The notes beneath the pieces are model-generated. The model worked only from the letters and a program-made list of their open reading frames with translations, did not search any database and was not told the DNA's origin. Made by a program: the position numbers and the translations under genes. From the NCBI GenBank assembly GCA_030425715.1, contig JAUIAA010000099.1, positions 1 through 7,640 on the forward strand: a stretch of 7,640 nt of DNA, read 5' to 3'. Positions 1 to 7,073 of this stretch are shown here, in pieces (the stretch's first letter is position 1; each line of letters begins with the position of its first letter). The stretch is from Bacteroidia bacterium (GTDB taxonomy: Bacteria; Bacteroidota; Bacteroidia; Flavobacteriales; Flavobacteriaceae).

Positions 1-1253
1 AAAGAATGCAAACAGAAGGATTGACAGATGTGCATGAGTTGCAAAGTTATTTTGTAAAACGTATGGAGAAATTTATCAATAGTAAGGGTAAAAAATTAAT
101 TGGTTGGGATGAAATACTAGAAGGCGGATTAGCGCCTGAGGCCACTGTGATGAGCTGGAGAGGATTTAAAGGAGGAGTGGAGGCAGCAAAACAAGGCCAT
201 GACGTAATAATGACGCCAGGTGATTTTTGTTATTTTGACCATTACCAAGGACCACAAAATCAAGAACCACTTGCCCAAGGAGGATATGTACCGTTACATA
301 AAGTTTATCAATTTGATCCAATTACGGAAGAACTATCAGATAAAGATGCAAAACATATATTAGGTGCCCAAGCAAATTTATGGGCGGAGTACATACCAAC
401 TACGCAGCATTCAGAATATATGATTTATCCTAGATTAGCTGCATTGTCTGAAACCATTTGGTCTCCAAAAGAATTAAGAGATTGGAATGATTTTGCAGGA
501 AGATTAAAAACTCAATTTAAAAGATATGAGGAGTTGGGTATAAATTATGCCAAAAGTGCTCATTTAATAACTGCAAAAATGGAAGTTGACTTAGATAAAA
601 AGTCAGTAAAAATGGCCTTGCAAAATGAATTTCCAAATTCTGATATTCGATATGTACTAGGGGATAAGACATTAAATGAGCAGGCTCTACCATATAAAAA
701 CCCAATAGAAATTTCCAAAACAACACTTGTAAAAGCATCTCTGTTTAAAAATGATAAACCCATTGGAAATGTTTTTATAGATACGATAAAGTTTCATAAA
801 GCTGTTGCGCATAAAGTAAAGTATTTAACTCCCTACAACACTAGTTATAAAGGCACAGGAGAAAGTACTTTAGTAAACACTTTACGAGGAACAAAAAACT
901 TTCACGATGGGCAATGGCAGGCATGGTTGCCAGATAATATGGAAGTTGTGATAGATTTAAACCAACCCACCACTGTAAGTAAAGTAACTCTAGGAGCAAT
1001 GGAAAATCAAGGGCCTGGGATTTATTTTCCTATTAAAATTGAGGTGTTTACGTCTGATAACGGCAAAGTATTTACAAGCGTAGGGAAAATAGAAAGACCC
1101 TATGCAAAAAATGCAGGAGCATCACTTAAAGACTTTGTTATTGCATTTGACGAGCAACAAACGCAATTTGTAAAAGTTATTGCAACCAATTTAAAAAGTA
1201 CTCCTTCTGGTGGAGATGTGTGGTTGTTTGTAGATGAAATTTTGGTAGAATAA
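1..1253 (+). CDS. GH20 beta-N-acetylhexosaminidase, 5'-truncated by the window edge
   Basis: This is the C-terminal part of a glycoside hydrolase family 20 exo-beta-N-acetylhexosaminidase, which removes terminal GlcNAc or GalNAc from glycans. The reading frame is open from base 3, and the first in-window Met (base 6) is internal, because the sequence on both sides of it is typical GH20 core. Numbering from that Met, the core shows GWDEI (33-37), MSWRG (49-53), a CYFDHYQG aromatic stretch (75-82), GAQANLWAEYI (121-131) and EYMIYPRLAALSE (137-149), which contribute substrate-pocket Trp and Tyr residues. The catalytic Asp-Glu pair and the signal peptide lie upstream, out of view. After the barrel (to about 178) come a chitobiase C-terminal-like domain (about 187-262) and a discoidin/F5-8C-like domain (about 272-415). 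The TAA stop appears genuine, because the paralogous tail in the lipoprotein at 6262-7065 ends at the same point (WLFVDEILVE versus WLFMDEWLFN). GH20 is sure; GlcNAc versus GalNAc preference is not resolvable. Confidence 0.93.
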   Translation, partial: RMQTEGLTDVHELQSYFVKRMEKFINSKGKKLIGWDEILEGGLAPEATVMSWRGFKGGVEAAKQGHDVIMTPGDFCYFDHYQGPQNQEPLAQGGYVPLHKVYQFDPITEELSDKDAKHILGAQANLWAEYIPTTQHSEYMIYPRLAALSETIWSPKELRDWNDFAGRLKTQFKRYEELGINYAKSAHLITAKMEVDLDKKSVKMALQNEFPNSDIRYVLGDKTLNEQALPYKNPIEISKTTLVKASLFKNDKPIGNVFIDTIKFHKAVAHKVKYLTPYNTSYKGTGESTLVNTLRGTKNFHDGQWQAWLPDNMEVVIDLNQPTTVSKVTLGAMENQGPGIYFPIKIEVFTSDNGKVFTSVGKIERPYAKNAGASLKDFVIAFDEQQTQFVKVIATNLKSTPSGGDVWLFVDEILVE

Positions 1254-1319
1254 TATTTTGTGTACCATTTGTTTTGGTATTGCTTTTTTAAAATTGTTTG
1301 CGCCAAATTTTATTCACCA
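1253..1319 (+). repeat. Direct repeat copy A: decayed, non-coding duplicate of the next gene's anchor region
   Basis: This stretch aligns with 1427-1493. By eye there are 60 identical columns out of 68, with six substitutions and one single-base indel in each direction, and an uninterrupted identical core of 27 bases (1262-1288 against 1437-1463). In the frame of the intact gene it would read VPFVLVLLF and then hit a TAA, so it is a dead fragment of the membrane-anchor coding region. Similarity begins at the last base of the GH20 stop codon and fades after about 1319. It has no start codon equivalent, so it is not a second functional gene start. It is probably the scar of a local duplication or of a lost paralogue. 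Confidence 0.85.
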
Positions 1320-1394
1320 TTTCAGCTAGGTAATTCGTCGAAAAAGTATAGGTGGATTGGTTAGGAAGTATATTTTTATCTCAAATTAATAAAA
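1320..1394 (+). promoter_or_regulatory. Possible promoter/leader region of the downstream five-gene operon
   Basis: This is the part of the only sizeable intergenic gap that is not explained by the repeat. It lies directly before the first gene of a tightly packed operon, so it is the most plausible place for a promoter. An AT-rich TATATTTTTA stretch at 1369-1378 loosely resembles the Bacteroidota -7 element (TAnnTTTG) but lacks the final G, and I see no TTTG at the expected -33 spacing. There is no purine-rich Shine-Dalgarno sequence before the ATG at 1395, only an A/T-rich leader, which is common in this phylum. Read-through from the GH20 gene is an equally good explanation for expression. 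Confidence 0.25.
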
Positions 1395-3752
1395 ATGGCA
1401 AATTCAAAAAGCAAATCATTAATTTTATATTTTGTAGTACCATTTGTTTTGGTATTGCTTTTTAAAATTATTTATGCCAAATTTAATGCGCCAAAAAGCG
1501 AATATAAAAATATAGCACAGAACAATGCTTTAGCTGTAAATAAAAAACTTCCAGATTCTATTGATTATATTTTTCATGTAAAGCCAATACTTTCCGATAG
1601 ATGTTATCTGTGTCATGGACCAGATGAAGGAACGAGAGAGGCAGGATTAAGACTAGACACCAAAGAGGGAGCTTATGCTTTGGTTGGTAAAAATTTAGAT
1701 TTACATGCTATTGTTCCTGGTGATACTGCTGCAAGCAGAATGGTTTACCGCATTACCAATAAAGACCCTGAAAAAATAATGCCTCCTGTTACTTCTAATT
1801 TAAGTCTTTCGGAGTATGAAAAGCAGGTGTTGATCAAATGGATTGCTCAAGGAGCTATTTGGAAAGACCATTGGGCATTTATAGTTCCAGAAAAATCGGA
1901 AATACCAATAGTTGAGAATAAGTCATTTGTTGCAAACCCGATTGATAATTTTATTGTTAAGAAATTAGAAGAGCATAGCTTATCTCCTTCCGCGAAAGCG
2001 AAAAAAGAAACATTGATTAGAAGAGCCTATTTTGACCTAACTGGCTTACCGCCAAGTTTAGAAGATGTAGACGCTTTTTTAAAGGATAAAAGTGAAAATG
2101 CCTACGAAAAAGTAGTAGATAAATTATTAGCCTCACCAGCTTATGGAGAACGAATGGCTTCCCATTGGCTAGACGTGGCTAGGTATGCAGATACGCATGG
2201 TTACCAAGATGATTTAGAGCGAATTATGTGGCCTTGGAGAGATTGGGTAATTCACGCTTACAACGAAAATTTACCTTATGATGCGTTTATCAAATGGCAA
2301 TTGGCAGGCGATTTAATTCCGAACGCTACCTTAGAACAAATTGTAGCTACAGGATTCAATAGAAATCATAAAATTACACAAGAAGGAGGTGTAATTGATG
2401 AAGAATACCGAGTAGAATATGTAATGGACCGAACCAATACTACAGCCAAAGCTTTAATGGGCTTAACCATGGAATGTGCTCGTTGTCACGATCATAAATA
2501 CGACCCAATTTCGCAAAAAGAATTTTATAGTTTTTATGGTTTTTTTAATAAGGTTAAAGAAAAAGGGAGAATTGAGTATGATGAAATACCAGAGCCAAAT
2601 ATTAAAATAGACGCAGCAGTTGTTGCCTCTGATTTGTCATTTATAAATCTGCCAGATACCATTAAGGAAGTAAAGTTAATGGTGATGGAAGATGGTGCTT
2701 CGGATAGAAAAACATATAAATTAAATAGAGGGGTGTATGATGGTGCAGCTGAGGAGGTACAGTTAAATACACCAAAATCTGTATTGCCCTTTGCAGATGA
2801 GTTTCCAAAAAATAGGTTGGGTTTGGCAGAATGGTTTTTTAATAAAGACAATGCGTTAACGGCAAGAGTTGCCGTTAACCGACTGTGGCAGCAAATATTT
2901 GGAGTTGGAATTGTAGCCACCTCAGATGATTTTGGAAACCAAGGAGATTTACCCACGCATCCAGAATTGTTAGACTGGTTGGCTGTAACTTATAGAGAAA
3001 TGGGGTGGGATACCAAAGCAATGATAAAAATGATGGTAATGTCTAATACTTATCAGCAATCGTCAAAAGTAACTCCAGAACTTTTAGAGATAGACCCAGA
3101 AAATAAGTGGTTAGCGAGAAGTTTACGTAGTAAATTAACAGCAGAAATGATTCGTGATAATGCTTTAGCCGTAAGCGGATTATTGGTAAATAAAATTGGT
3201 GGCCCTAGTGTAAAACCTTACCAACCAAAGGGCTTGTGGGCAGAAACCACTTCTGGGCAGGGATTGACCAAGTATTTAATGGACAAGGGAGAAAATCAAT
3301 ATAGAAGGAGTTTGTATACTTTTTGGAAAAGAACGGTTCCGCCACCTTCCATGGTTACTTTTGATGCTGCTACTAGAGATTTTTGTGAAGTTAAACGTCA
3401 AAAAACCAGTACGCCATTACAAGCATTGGTAATGTTAAATGACCCACAATTATTGGATGCAGCCCAAAATGTAGCTTATAGTGTTTTAAGCGATGAAAAA
3501 TTATCCGATAAGGAAAGAATAGAAATTATCTTTAGAAAAATTACCTCTCGCTATCCAGATGATATAGAGTTGGGTAAGTTGCAAACCTATTTGGAAAGTG
3601 CTAAAAAAGATTTTAATGAAGAGAAAGAAGAATTGGTAATAGATAAATTACAAAAGTTTGACAATAAAGAAATAAACGCCCAACAATTTGAGGCTTACAC
3701 CATGCTCACCAGTATGATTTTTAATTTAGATGAAGCAATAGTAAAAGGATAG
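1395..3752 (+). CDS. Membrane-anchored c-type heme protein, PSCyt1-DUF1549-DUF1553
   Basis: This 785-residue envelope protein belongs to the planctomycete-type cytochrome family of unknown catalytic role. A Lys-rich start followed by a hydrophobic stretch (about 9-28) with no clear cleavage site suggests a signal anchor with the rest in the periplasm. The PSCyt1 heme domain (about 55-155) has CYLCH (C70, C73, H74), the family signature AGLRLDTKEGA (83-93), and M129 in an IMPP motif as the likely axial ligand. DUF1549 (about 180-390) contains FDLTGLPP (213-220) and a second CxxCH, CARCHDHKYDP (361-371). DUF1553 (about 425-785) begins with the VMEDG...YKLNRGVYD block and continues with NRLGLAEWF, LTARVAVNRLW and GDLPTHPELLDWLA. 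It ends at the usual FNLDEAIV-type motif, so it appears complete. The linker between DUF1549 and DUF1553 is short compared with many planctomycete relatives. It is the first gene of the operon; the next gene starts 2 bases after the stop. Family assignment is strong; enzymatic function is unknown. Confidence 0.93.
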   Translation: MANSKSKSLILYFVVPFVLVLLFKIIYAKFNAPKSEYKNIAQNNALAVNKKLPDSIDYIFHVKPILSDRCYLCHGPDEGTREAGLRLDTKEGAYALVGKNLDLHAIVPGDTAASRMVYRITNKDPEKIMPPVTSNLSLSEYEKQVLIKWIAQGAIWKDHWAFIVPEKSEIPIVENKSFVANPIDNFIVKKLEEHSLSPSAKAKKETLIRRAYFDLTGLPPSLEDVDAFLKDKSENAYEKVVDKLLASPAYGERMASHWLDVARYADTHGYQDDLERIMWPWRDWVIHAYNENLPYDAFIKWQLAGDLIPNATLEQIVATGFNRNHKITQEGGVIDEEYRVEYVMDRTNTTAKALMGLTMECARCHDHKYDPISQKEFYSFYGFFNKVKEKGRIEYDEIPEPNIKIDAAVVASDLSFINLPDTIKEVKLMVMEDGASDRKTYKLNRGVYDGAAEEVQLNTPKSVLPFADEFPKNRLGLAEWFFNKDNALTARVAVNRLWQQIFGVGIVATSDDFGNQGDLPTHPELLDWLAVTYREMGWDTKAMIKMMVMSNTYQQSSKVTPELLEIDPENKWLARSLRSKLTAEMIRDNALAVSGLLVNKIGGPSVKPYQPKGLWAETTSGQGLTKYLMDKGENQYRRSLYTFWKRTVPPPSMVTFDAATRDFCEVKRQKTSTPLQALVMLNDPQLLDAAQNVAYSVLSDEKLSDKERIEIIFRKITSRYPDDIELGKLQTYLESAKKDFNEEKEELVIDKLQKFDNKEINAQQFEAYTMLTSMIFNLDEAIVKG
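1427..1493 (+). repeat. Direct repeat copy B, inside the N-terminal anchor coding region
   Basis: This is the coding copy of the 67-bp imperfect direct repeat whose non-coding partner lies at 1253-1319. It covers codons 11-33 of the PSCyt1-DUF1549-DUF1553 gene, that is, most of the membrane anchor (VVPFVLVLLFKIIYAKF). The two copies are 174 bases apart, start to start. Recombination between them would delete the leader, the start codon and the first ten codons of this gene. Confidence 0.85.
2855..2879. repeat. Perfect inverted repeat, 11-bp arms with a 3-base loop, inside the DUF1553 region
   Basis: GTTAACGGCAA (2855-2865) is followed by GAG and then its exact reverse complement TTGCCGTTAAC (2869-2879). 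In RNA this would form a compact 11-bp stem with a triloop. It lies in the codons for A-L-T-A-R-V-A-V-N of the conserved DUF1553 LTARVxVNRxW motif, so the amino acids are constrained but the codon choices that make the arms match are not. No T-run follows, so it is not an intrinsic terminator. Confidence 0.8.
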
Positions 3753-3754
3753 TC

Positions 3755-5212
3755 ATGGAAGAATTAAACAAACATTTTATCAATAACAACCGAAGGCATT
3801 TTTTAAAGAAATTAGGTTTTGGAATTGGCGGATTGGCTGCAGCTTCTATGTTAGATCCAATTTCAATGTTTTCAAAAACTACCGACCCAAATATGGTAGA
3901 TTTAAAGCTACCACATTTTGCGCCAAAAGCCAAAAGGATAATTTATTTGTTTCAAAGTGGTGGCCCTTCGCAGTTTGAATTGTTTGATTATAAACCCATG
4001 TTAAACAAAATGAGAGGTATGGAACTACCAGACTCTGTAAGAAAAGGACAACGCCTTACTGGGATGACTTCCGGACAAGCAAGTTTTCCGCTGGTGGGTA
4101 GTAATTTTGAATTCAAACAATACGGTGAGTCTAGAGCTTGGGTAAGTAGCCTTATGCCTTATACTGCAAAAATTGTAGATGAGCTGTGTTTTGTAAAATC
4201 GATGCATACAGAGGCTATTAATCATGACCCAGCCATTACTTTTTTTCAAACAGGTTCGCAACAGGCGGGAAGGCCAAGTATTGGTTCGTGGATGAGTTAT
4301 GGTTTGGGAAGCTTGAATGAAAATTTACCAGCATTTACCGTACTATTATCACGCGGAACAGGTAGGCCATTTTCACAACCCTTATATTCTAGACTTTGGG
4401 GTAATGGTTTTTTAAGTTCTTTGCATCAAGGAGTTCAATTTAGATCGGGTAAAGACCCTGTATTATATTTAAAAGATCCTAAAGGTATGTCACGTGAAGA
4501 CCGTAGGAAAATGTTAGATTATATTAGTGAATTAAACCATAAACAAGAAACGGAATTTGGCGATCCAGAAATCAACAGCAGGATTGCCCAGTATGAAATG
4601 GCATACAGAATGCAAACCTCTGTACCAAGTACCATGAATATTGATGAAGAGCCAGAGCATATTATTCAAATGTATGGAGCAGATGCCATGGTACCAGGTA
4701 CTTATGCTGCAAATTGTTTATTGGCTCGAAGGTTAGTAGAAAGAGACGTGCGTTTTGTACAGTTGTACCATATGGGATGGGACCAACATGAAAATTTACC
4801 AAATCAAATTGAAAAACAGGCCAAAGATGTAGATCAAGCAACCGCAGCATTGATTATGGATTTAAAACAACGCGGTTTGTTAGAAGACACTTTGGTAATT
4901 TGGGGAGGAGAATTCGGTAGAACCAACTATAGTCAAGGTACTTTAACAGACGTAACCTATGGTAGAGATCATCACCCAAGATGCTTTACGATGTTTATGG
5001 CCGGGGGAGGTGTTAAGCCTGGTTTTACCTATGGCGAAACAGATGAATTTGGTTATAATATTGTAAAAGATCCAATGCATGTACATGATTTACAAGCTAC
5101 CATAATGAATCAAATGGGGATTGATCATACAAAATTTACCTATAAATACCAAGGTAGACGCTTTCGATTAACCGATGTTTCTGGCCATGTAGTTCACGAC
5201 ATTTTATCTTAA
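3755..5212 (+). CDS. Tat-exported DUF1501 family protein
   Basis: This 485-residue member of DUF1501 belongs to a family related to the alkaline phosphatase/sulfatase fold; its reaction is unknown. The N-terminus carries a twin-arginine signal, NNRRHFLKK (11-19), followed by a weakly hydrophobic Gly/Ala stretch (20-32), so it is predicted to cross the inner membrane folded. Family blocks are in order: RIIYLFQSGGPSQFELFDYKP (61-81), GWDQHENL (341-348), IWGGEFGRT (382-390), GRDHHPRCFTMFMAGGG (403-419) and DPMHVHDL (439-446), ending in YQGRRFRLTDVSGH. The His and Asp residues in these blocks (D343, H345, D405, H406, H407, H442, H444, D445) are candidate metal ligands by analogy with the fold. 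The start is supported by AAAAGGA (3743-3749), 5 bases before the ATG, a possible Shine-Dalgarno sequence. It lies 2 bases after the heme protein gene, the usual partner pairing for these families. Length and motifs indicate an intact gene. Confidence 0.94.
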   Translation: MEELNKHFINNNRRHFLKKLGFGIGGLAAASMLDPISMFSKTTDPNMVDLKLPHFAPKAKRIIYLFQSGGPSQFELFDYKPMLNKMRGMELPDSVRKGQRLTGMTSGQASFPLVGSNFEFKQYGESRAWVSSLMPYTAKIVDELCFVKSMHTEAINHDPAITFFQTGSQQAGRPSIGSWMSYGLGSLNENLPAFTVLLSRGTGRPFSQPLYSRLWGNGFLSSLHQGVQFRSGKDPVLYLKDPKGMSREDRRKMLDYISELNHKQETEFGDPEINSRIAQYEMAYRMQTSVPSTMNIDEEPEHIIQMYGADAMVPGTYAANCLLARRLVERDVRFVQLYHMGWDQHENLPNQIEKQAKDVDQATAALIMDLKQRGLLEDTLVIWGGEFGRTNYSQGTLTDVTYGRDHHPRCFTMFMAGGGVKPGFTYGETDEFGYNIVKDPMHVHDLQATIMNQMGIDHTKFTYKYQGRRFRLTDVSGHVVHDILS

Positions 5213-5221
5213 ACCAAAGCA

Positions 5222-6265
5222 ATGAATCGTAGAAAATTTTTACAACAAACTTCATTCGCCTCATTGGGAATTTTAAGTAGTCCAATGTACAGTAGTGCTT
5301 TTAAAACAGATAGCTATAAAGATGTAATTATTGGCCATAATTCACATCAATACAAGGTAAATATGAATTGGGGAAATTTAAATCCCAAAAATACTCCTGT
5401 AAAAGATTGTCATGAAATGGTACAAGATTCTAAAGGAAGAATTGTTTTGTTAACCAATCACACCAAAAACAACGTGATTATTTATGATAAATCTGGAAAA
5501 TTATTGGAAACATGGGGAACTAGTTTTCCTGGAGGGCATGGTTTGACTTTGGTAAAGGAAAATGGAGAAGATTTTTTATTGATTACAGATTATGAACGAC
5601 ATCAAATTATCAAAACAACTATAGATGGTAAAGTAGTTTTTGAGTTAGATTATCCAGCTGAAACAGGTAAGTATAACAACAAAGATGAGTTCAAACCTAC
5701 CGAGACCACGGTTTTAGATAACGGAGACTTTTATGTTGCTGATGGGTATGGAAATCAGTATATTACCCATTATAATCACAAAGGAGAAATCCAAAATATT
5801 TTTGGAGGAAGAGGTACGGAGAATGGACAATTTTTAAATGCGCATGGTATTTGTTTGGATGATAGAGATAAAAGTAATCCTACACTTTTAATATCTGCTA
5901 GAGAATTGAATATTTTAAAAAGATTTGATTTAAAGGGGAATTATATAGAATCTATTCCTGTTCCTGGAGCACTAATTTGTCGCCCAGTAATTCATAAGAA
6001 TGATATTTATTTTGCGGTGTTAAAATCGAAAGAAGCTCCCAATAGTGACTCAGGGTTTTTATTAATAATGGATGAAAATAATAAGGTAGTTTCTTGTCCT
6101 GGTGCTACCGCTCCAAATTATAAAAACAATAAACTAAATGAGTTGTATCAAACCATTCGCTTGTTTCAATATCCACACGATGTTTGTATTGATGAAGACG
6201 AAAATGTATATGTAGCACAATGGAATTCGGGGCAAACGTACCCTATTAAATTAACAAGAGTATGA
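5222..6265 (+). CDS. Tat-exported NHL-type beta-propeller protein
   Basis: This 347-residue protein begins with MNRRKFLQQ and a short hydrophobic run up to about residue 26, a twin-arginine signal predicted to export a folded protein. The rest consists of repeated NHL/six-bladed propeller units of the form HG(I/L)...D..G..YVAD......I...D..GK: about 62-100, 104-145, 158-200, 205-245, 250-292 and 316-345. His recurs at the equivalent first strand of four units: CHEM (H64), GGHGL (H106), NAHGI (H208) and YPHDV (H319). In the related peptidylglycine amidating lyase propeller, such His residues face the central channel and bind zinc, so metal binding is possible but unproven here. The gene follows DUF1501 after 9 bases, and its stop overlaps the next start (ATGA). 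It could be a lyase, a redox partner or a scaffold; the sequence does not decide. Confidence 0.88.
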   Translation: MNRRKFLQQTSFASLGILSSPMYSSAFKTDSYKDVIIGHNSHQYKVNMNWGNLNPKNTPVKDCHEMVQDSKGRIVLLTNHTKNNVIIYDKSGKLLETWGTSFPGGHGLTLVKENGEDFLLITDYERHQIIKTTIDGKVVFELDYPAETGKYNNKDEFKPTETTVLDNGDFYVADGYGNQYITHYNHKGEIQNIFGGRGTENGQFLNAHGICLDDRDKSNPTLLISARELNILKRFDLKGNYIESIPVPGALICRPVIHKNDIYFAVLKSKEAPNSDSGFLLIMDENNKVVSCPGATAPNYKNNKLNELYQTIRLFQYPHDVCIDEDENVYVAQWNSGQTYPIKLTRV

Positions 6266-7065
6266 GGTTTATTTTTGGCTTAATAGGACTCGTAGTAATG
6301 GGTTGTGCTAACAACTCCAAAAAGGAAGTTTCCTCTTTTTTACAGCAGGAAGAAATTCAAATTGTACAACCTAAACTTTTGATTTCGAATAGGATAATTG
6401 ATAGTGTAGAAACAATTGACATAGCCAAAGGTTTAGAAGATGCTCAAATATTTTATACCATTGATAAAAGTGAACCAACGGAGCAATCCTTGGCGTTTAC
6501 AATTCCAATACAAGTAAAAAAAGAAGGTGTTTATAAGTTTAAATCTTTTTTAAAAGGTTGGAAACCTAGCGAGACGATTGCAATTGAATTTTTTAAAAAA
6601 GGAATGCCAATTGAAAAAATAAAATGGATTACTACGTATGATAATAAATATAGCGGACAAGGTGAAAATACTTTAATCAATGCTAGTAAAGCAACCTCCA
6701 ATTTTGGTAATAAGGAATGGCTTGGATTTGATACTATAGCCGTTGCAGCATTTAATTTTGAGAAGAAAAAGTTTGTAAAAACCTTAAAAATTGGGTATTT
6801 AAATGATCCATCTTCATGGATTTTTCCTCCAAAAGAGGTAACCTTATTTACCTCTTATGATGGAGTTACATTTGATAAAATAAATGTAAAATTGGAAGCG
6901 TTACCACAGTCCAATTCTGCTAAAATGGAACAGCTCATAATTGAAATTAACAAGGAGTTTCAGTTTGCAAAAATAGAAGTGCAAAATGTAGATAAAATAC
7001 CAGAATGGCATGAAGGAAAGGGCAAGAAAGCTTGGCTCTTTATGGATGAGTGGTTATTCAATTAA
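6262..7065 (+). CDS. Lipoprotein with chitobiase-C/Fn3-like and discoidin-like domains
   Basis: This 267-residue protein starts with a short lipoprotein signal ending in VMGC (C15 lipidated). The residues after Cys (ANNSKKE) show no acidic surface-export signal, so the periplasmic face of a membrane is as likely as the cell surface. Residues about 35-112 match the chitobiase/hexosaminidase C-terminal or Fn3-associated type (QIFYTIDKSEPTEQS, then KFKSFLKGWKPSE). Residues about 120-267 form a discoidin/F5-8C-like domain. Both domains parallel the tail of the GH20 protein at the left of the window: YSGQGENTLINASKATSNF resembles YKGTGESTLVNTLRGTKNF, and both proteins end in WLF.DE. No catalytic domain is present, so a glycan-binding or docking role is inferred. 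The start codon overlaps the previous stop by 4 bases, suggesting translational coupling. Confidence 0.85.
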   Translation: MRFIFGLIGLVVMGCANNSKKEVSSFLQQEEIQIVQPKLLISNRIIDSVETIDIAKGLEDAQIFYTIDKSEPTEQSLAFTIPIQVKKEGVYKFKSFLKGWKPSETIAIEFFKKGMPIEKIKWITTYDNKYSGQGENTLINASKATSNFGNKEWLGFDTIAVAAFNFEKKKFVKTLKIGYLNDPSSWIFPPKEVTLFTSYDGVTFDKINVKLEALPQSNSAKMEQLIIEINKEFQFAKIEVQNVDKIPEWHEGKGKKAWLFMDEWLFN

Positions 7066-7073
7066 TATTGTAA

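Noticed and set aside
6..8. ATG at base 6 as the start of the GH20 gene
   Set aside because: The residues around it are internal GH20 core, and the signal peptide, N-terminal domain and catalytic Asp-Glu would all be missing. The gene is cut by the window edge, not short.
1263..1289. Terminator-like element after GH20: TACCA/TGGTA arms around a 7-base loop, with six T four bases later
   Set aside because: The stem is only 5 bp, the T-run is not adjacent, and the same bases occur inside the coding copy of the direct repeat, so the pattern is explained by the duplication. I do not call it a terminator.
1268..1296. Possible Bacteroidota promoter: TTTG at 1268-1271, then TAAAATTG at 1289-1296
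   Set aside because: The spacing is 17 bases and the -7 element has a mismatch; it lies in repeat copy A, whose sequence comes from coding DNA. AT-rich sequence gives such matches by chance.
2534..2956. Long antisense open frame (140 codons) opposite the DUF1549/DUF1553 gene
   Set aside because: The sense strand encodes conserved family motifs across the whole stretch, and the antisense product has no recognisable features. It is a shadow frame.
4688..4701. Small palindromes CCATGG and GTACC-A-GGTAC in the DUF1501 gene
   Set aside because: The arms are 3-5 bp, within coding sequence, and well within chance expectation.
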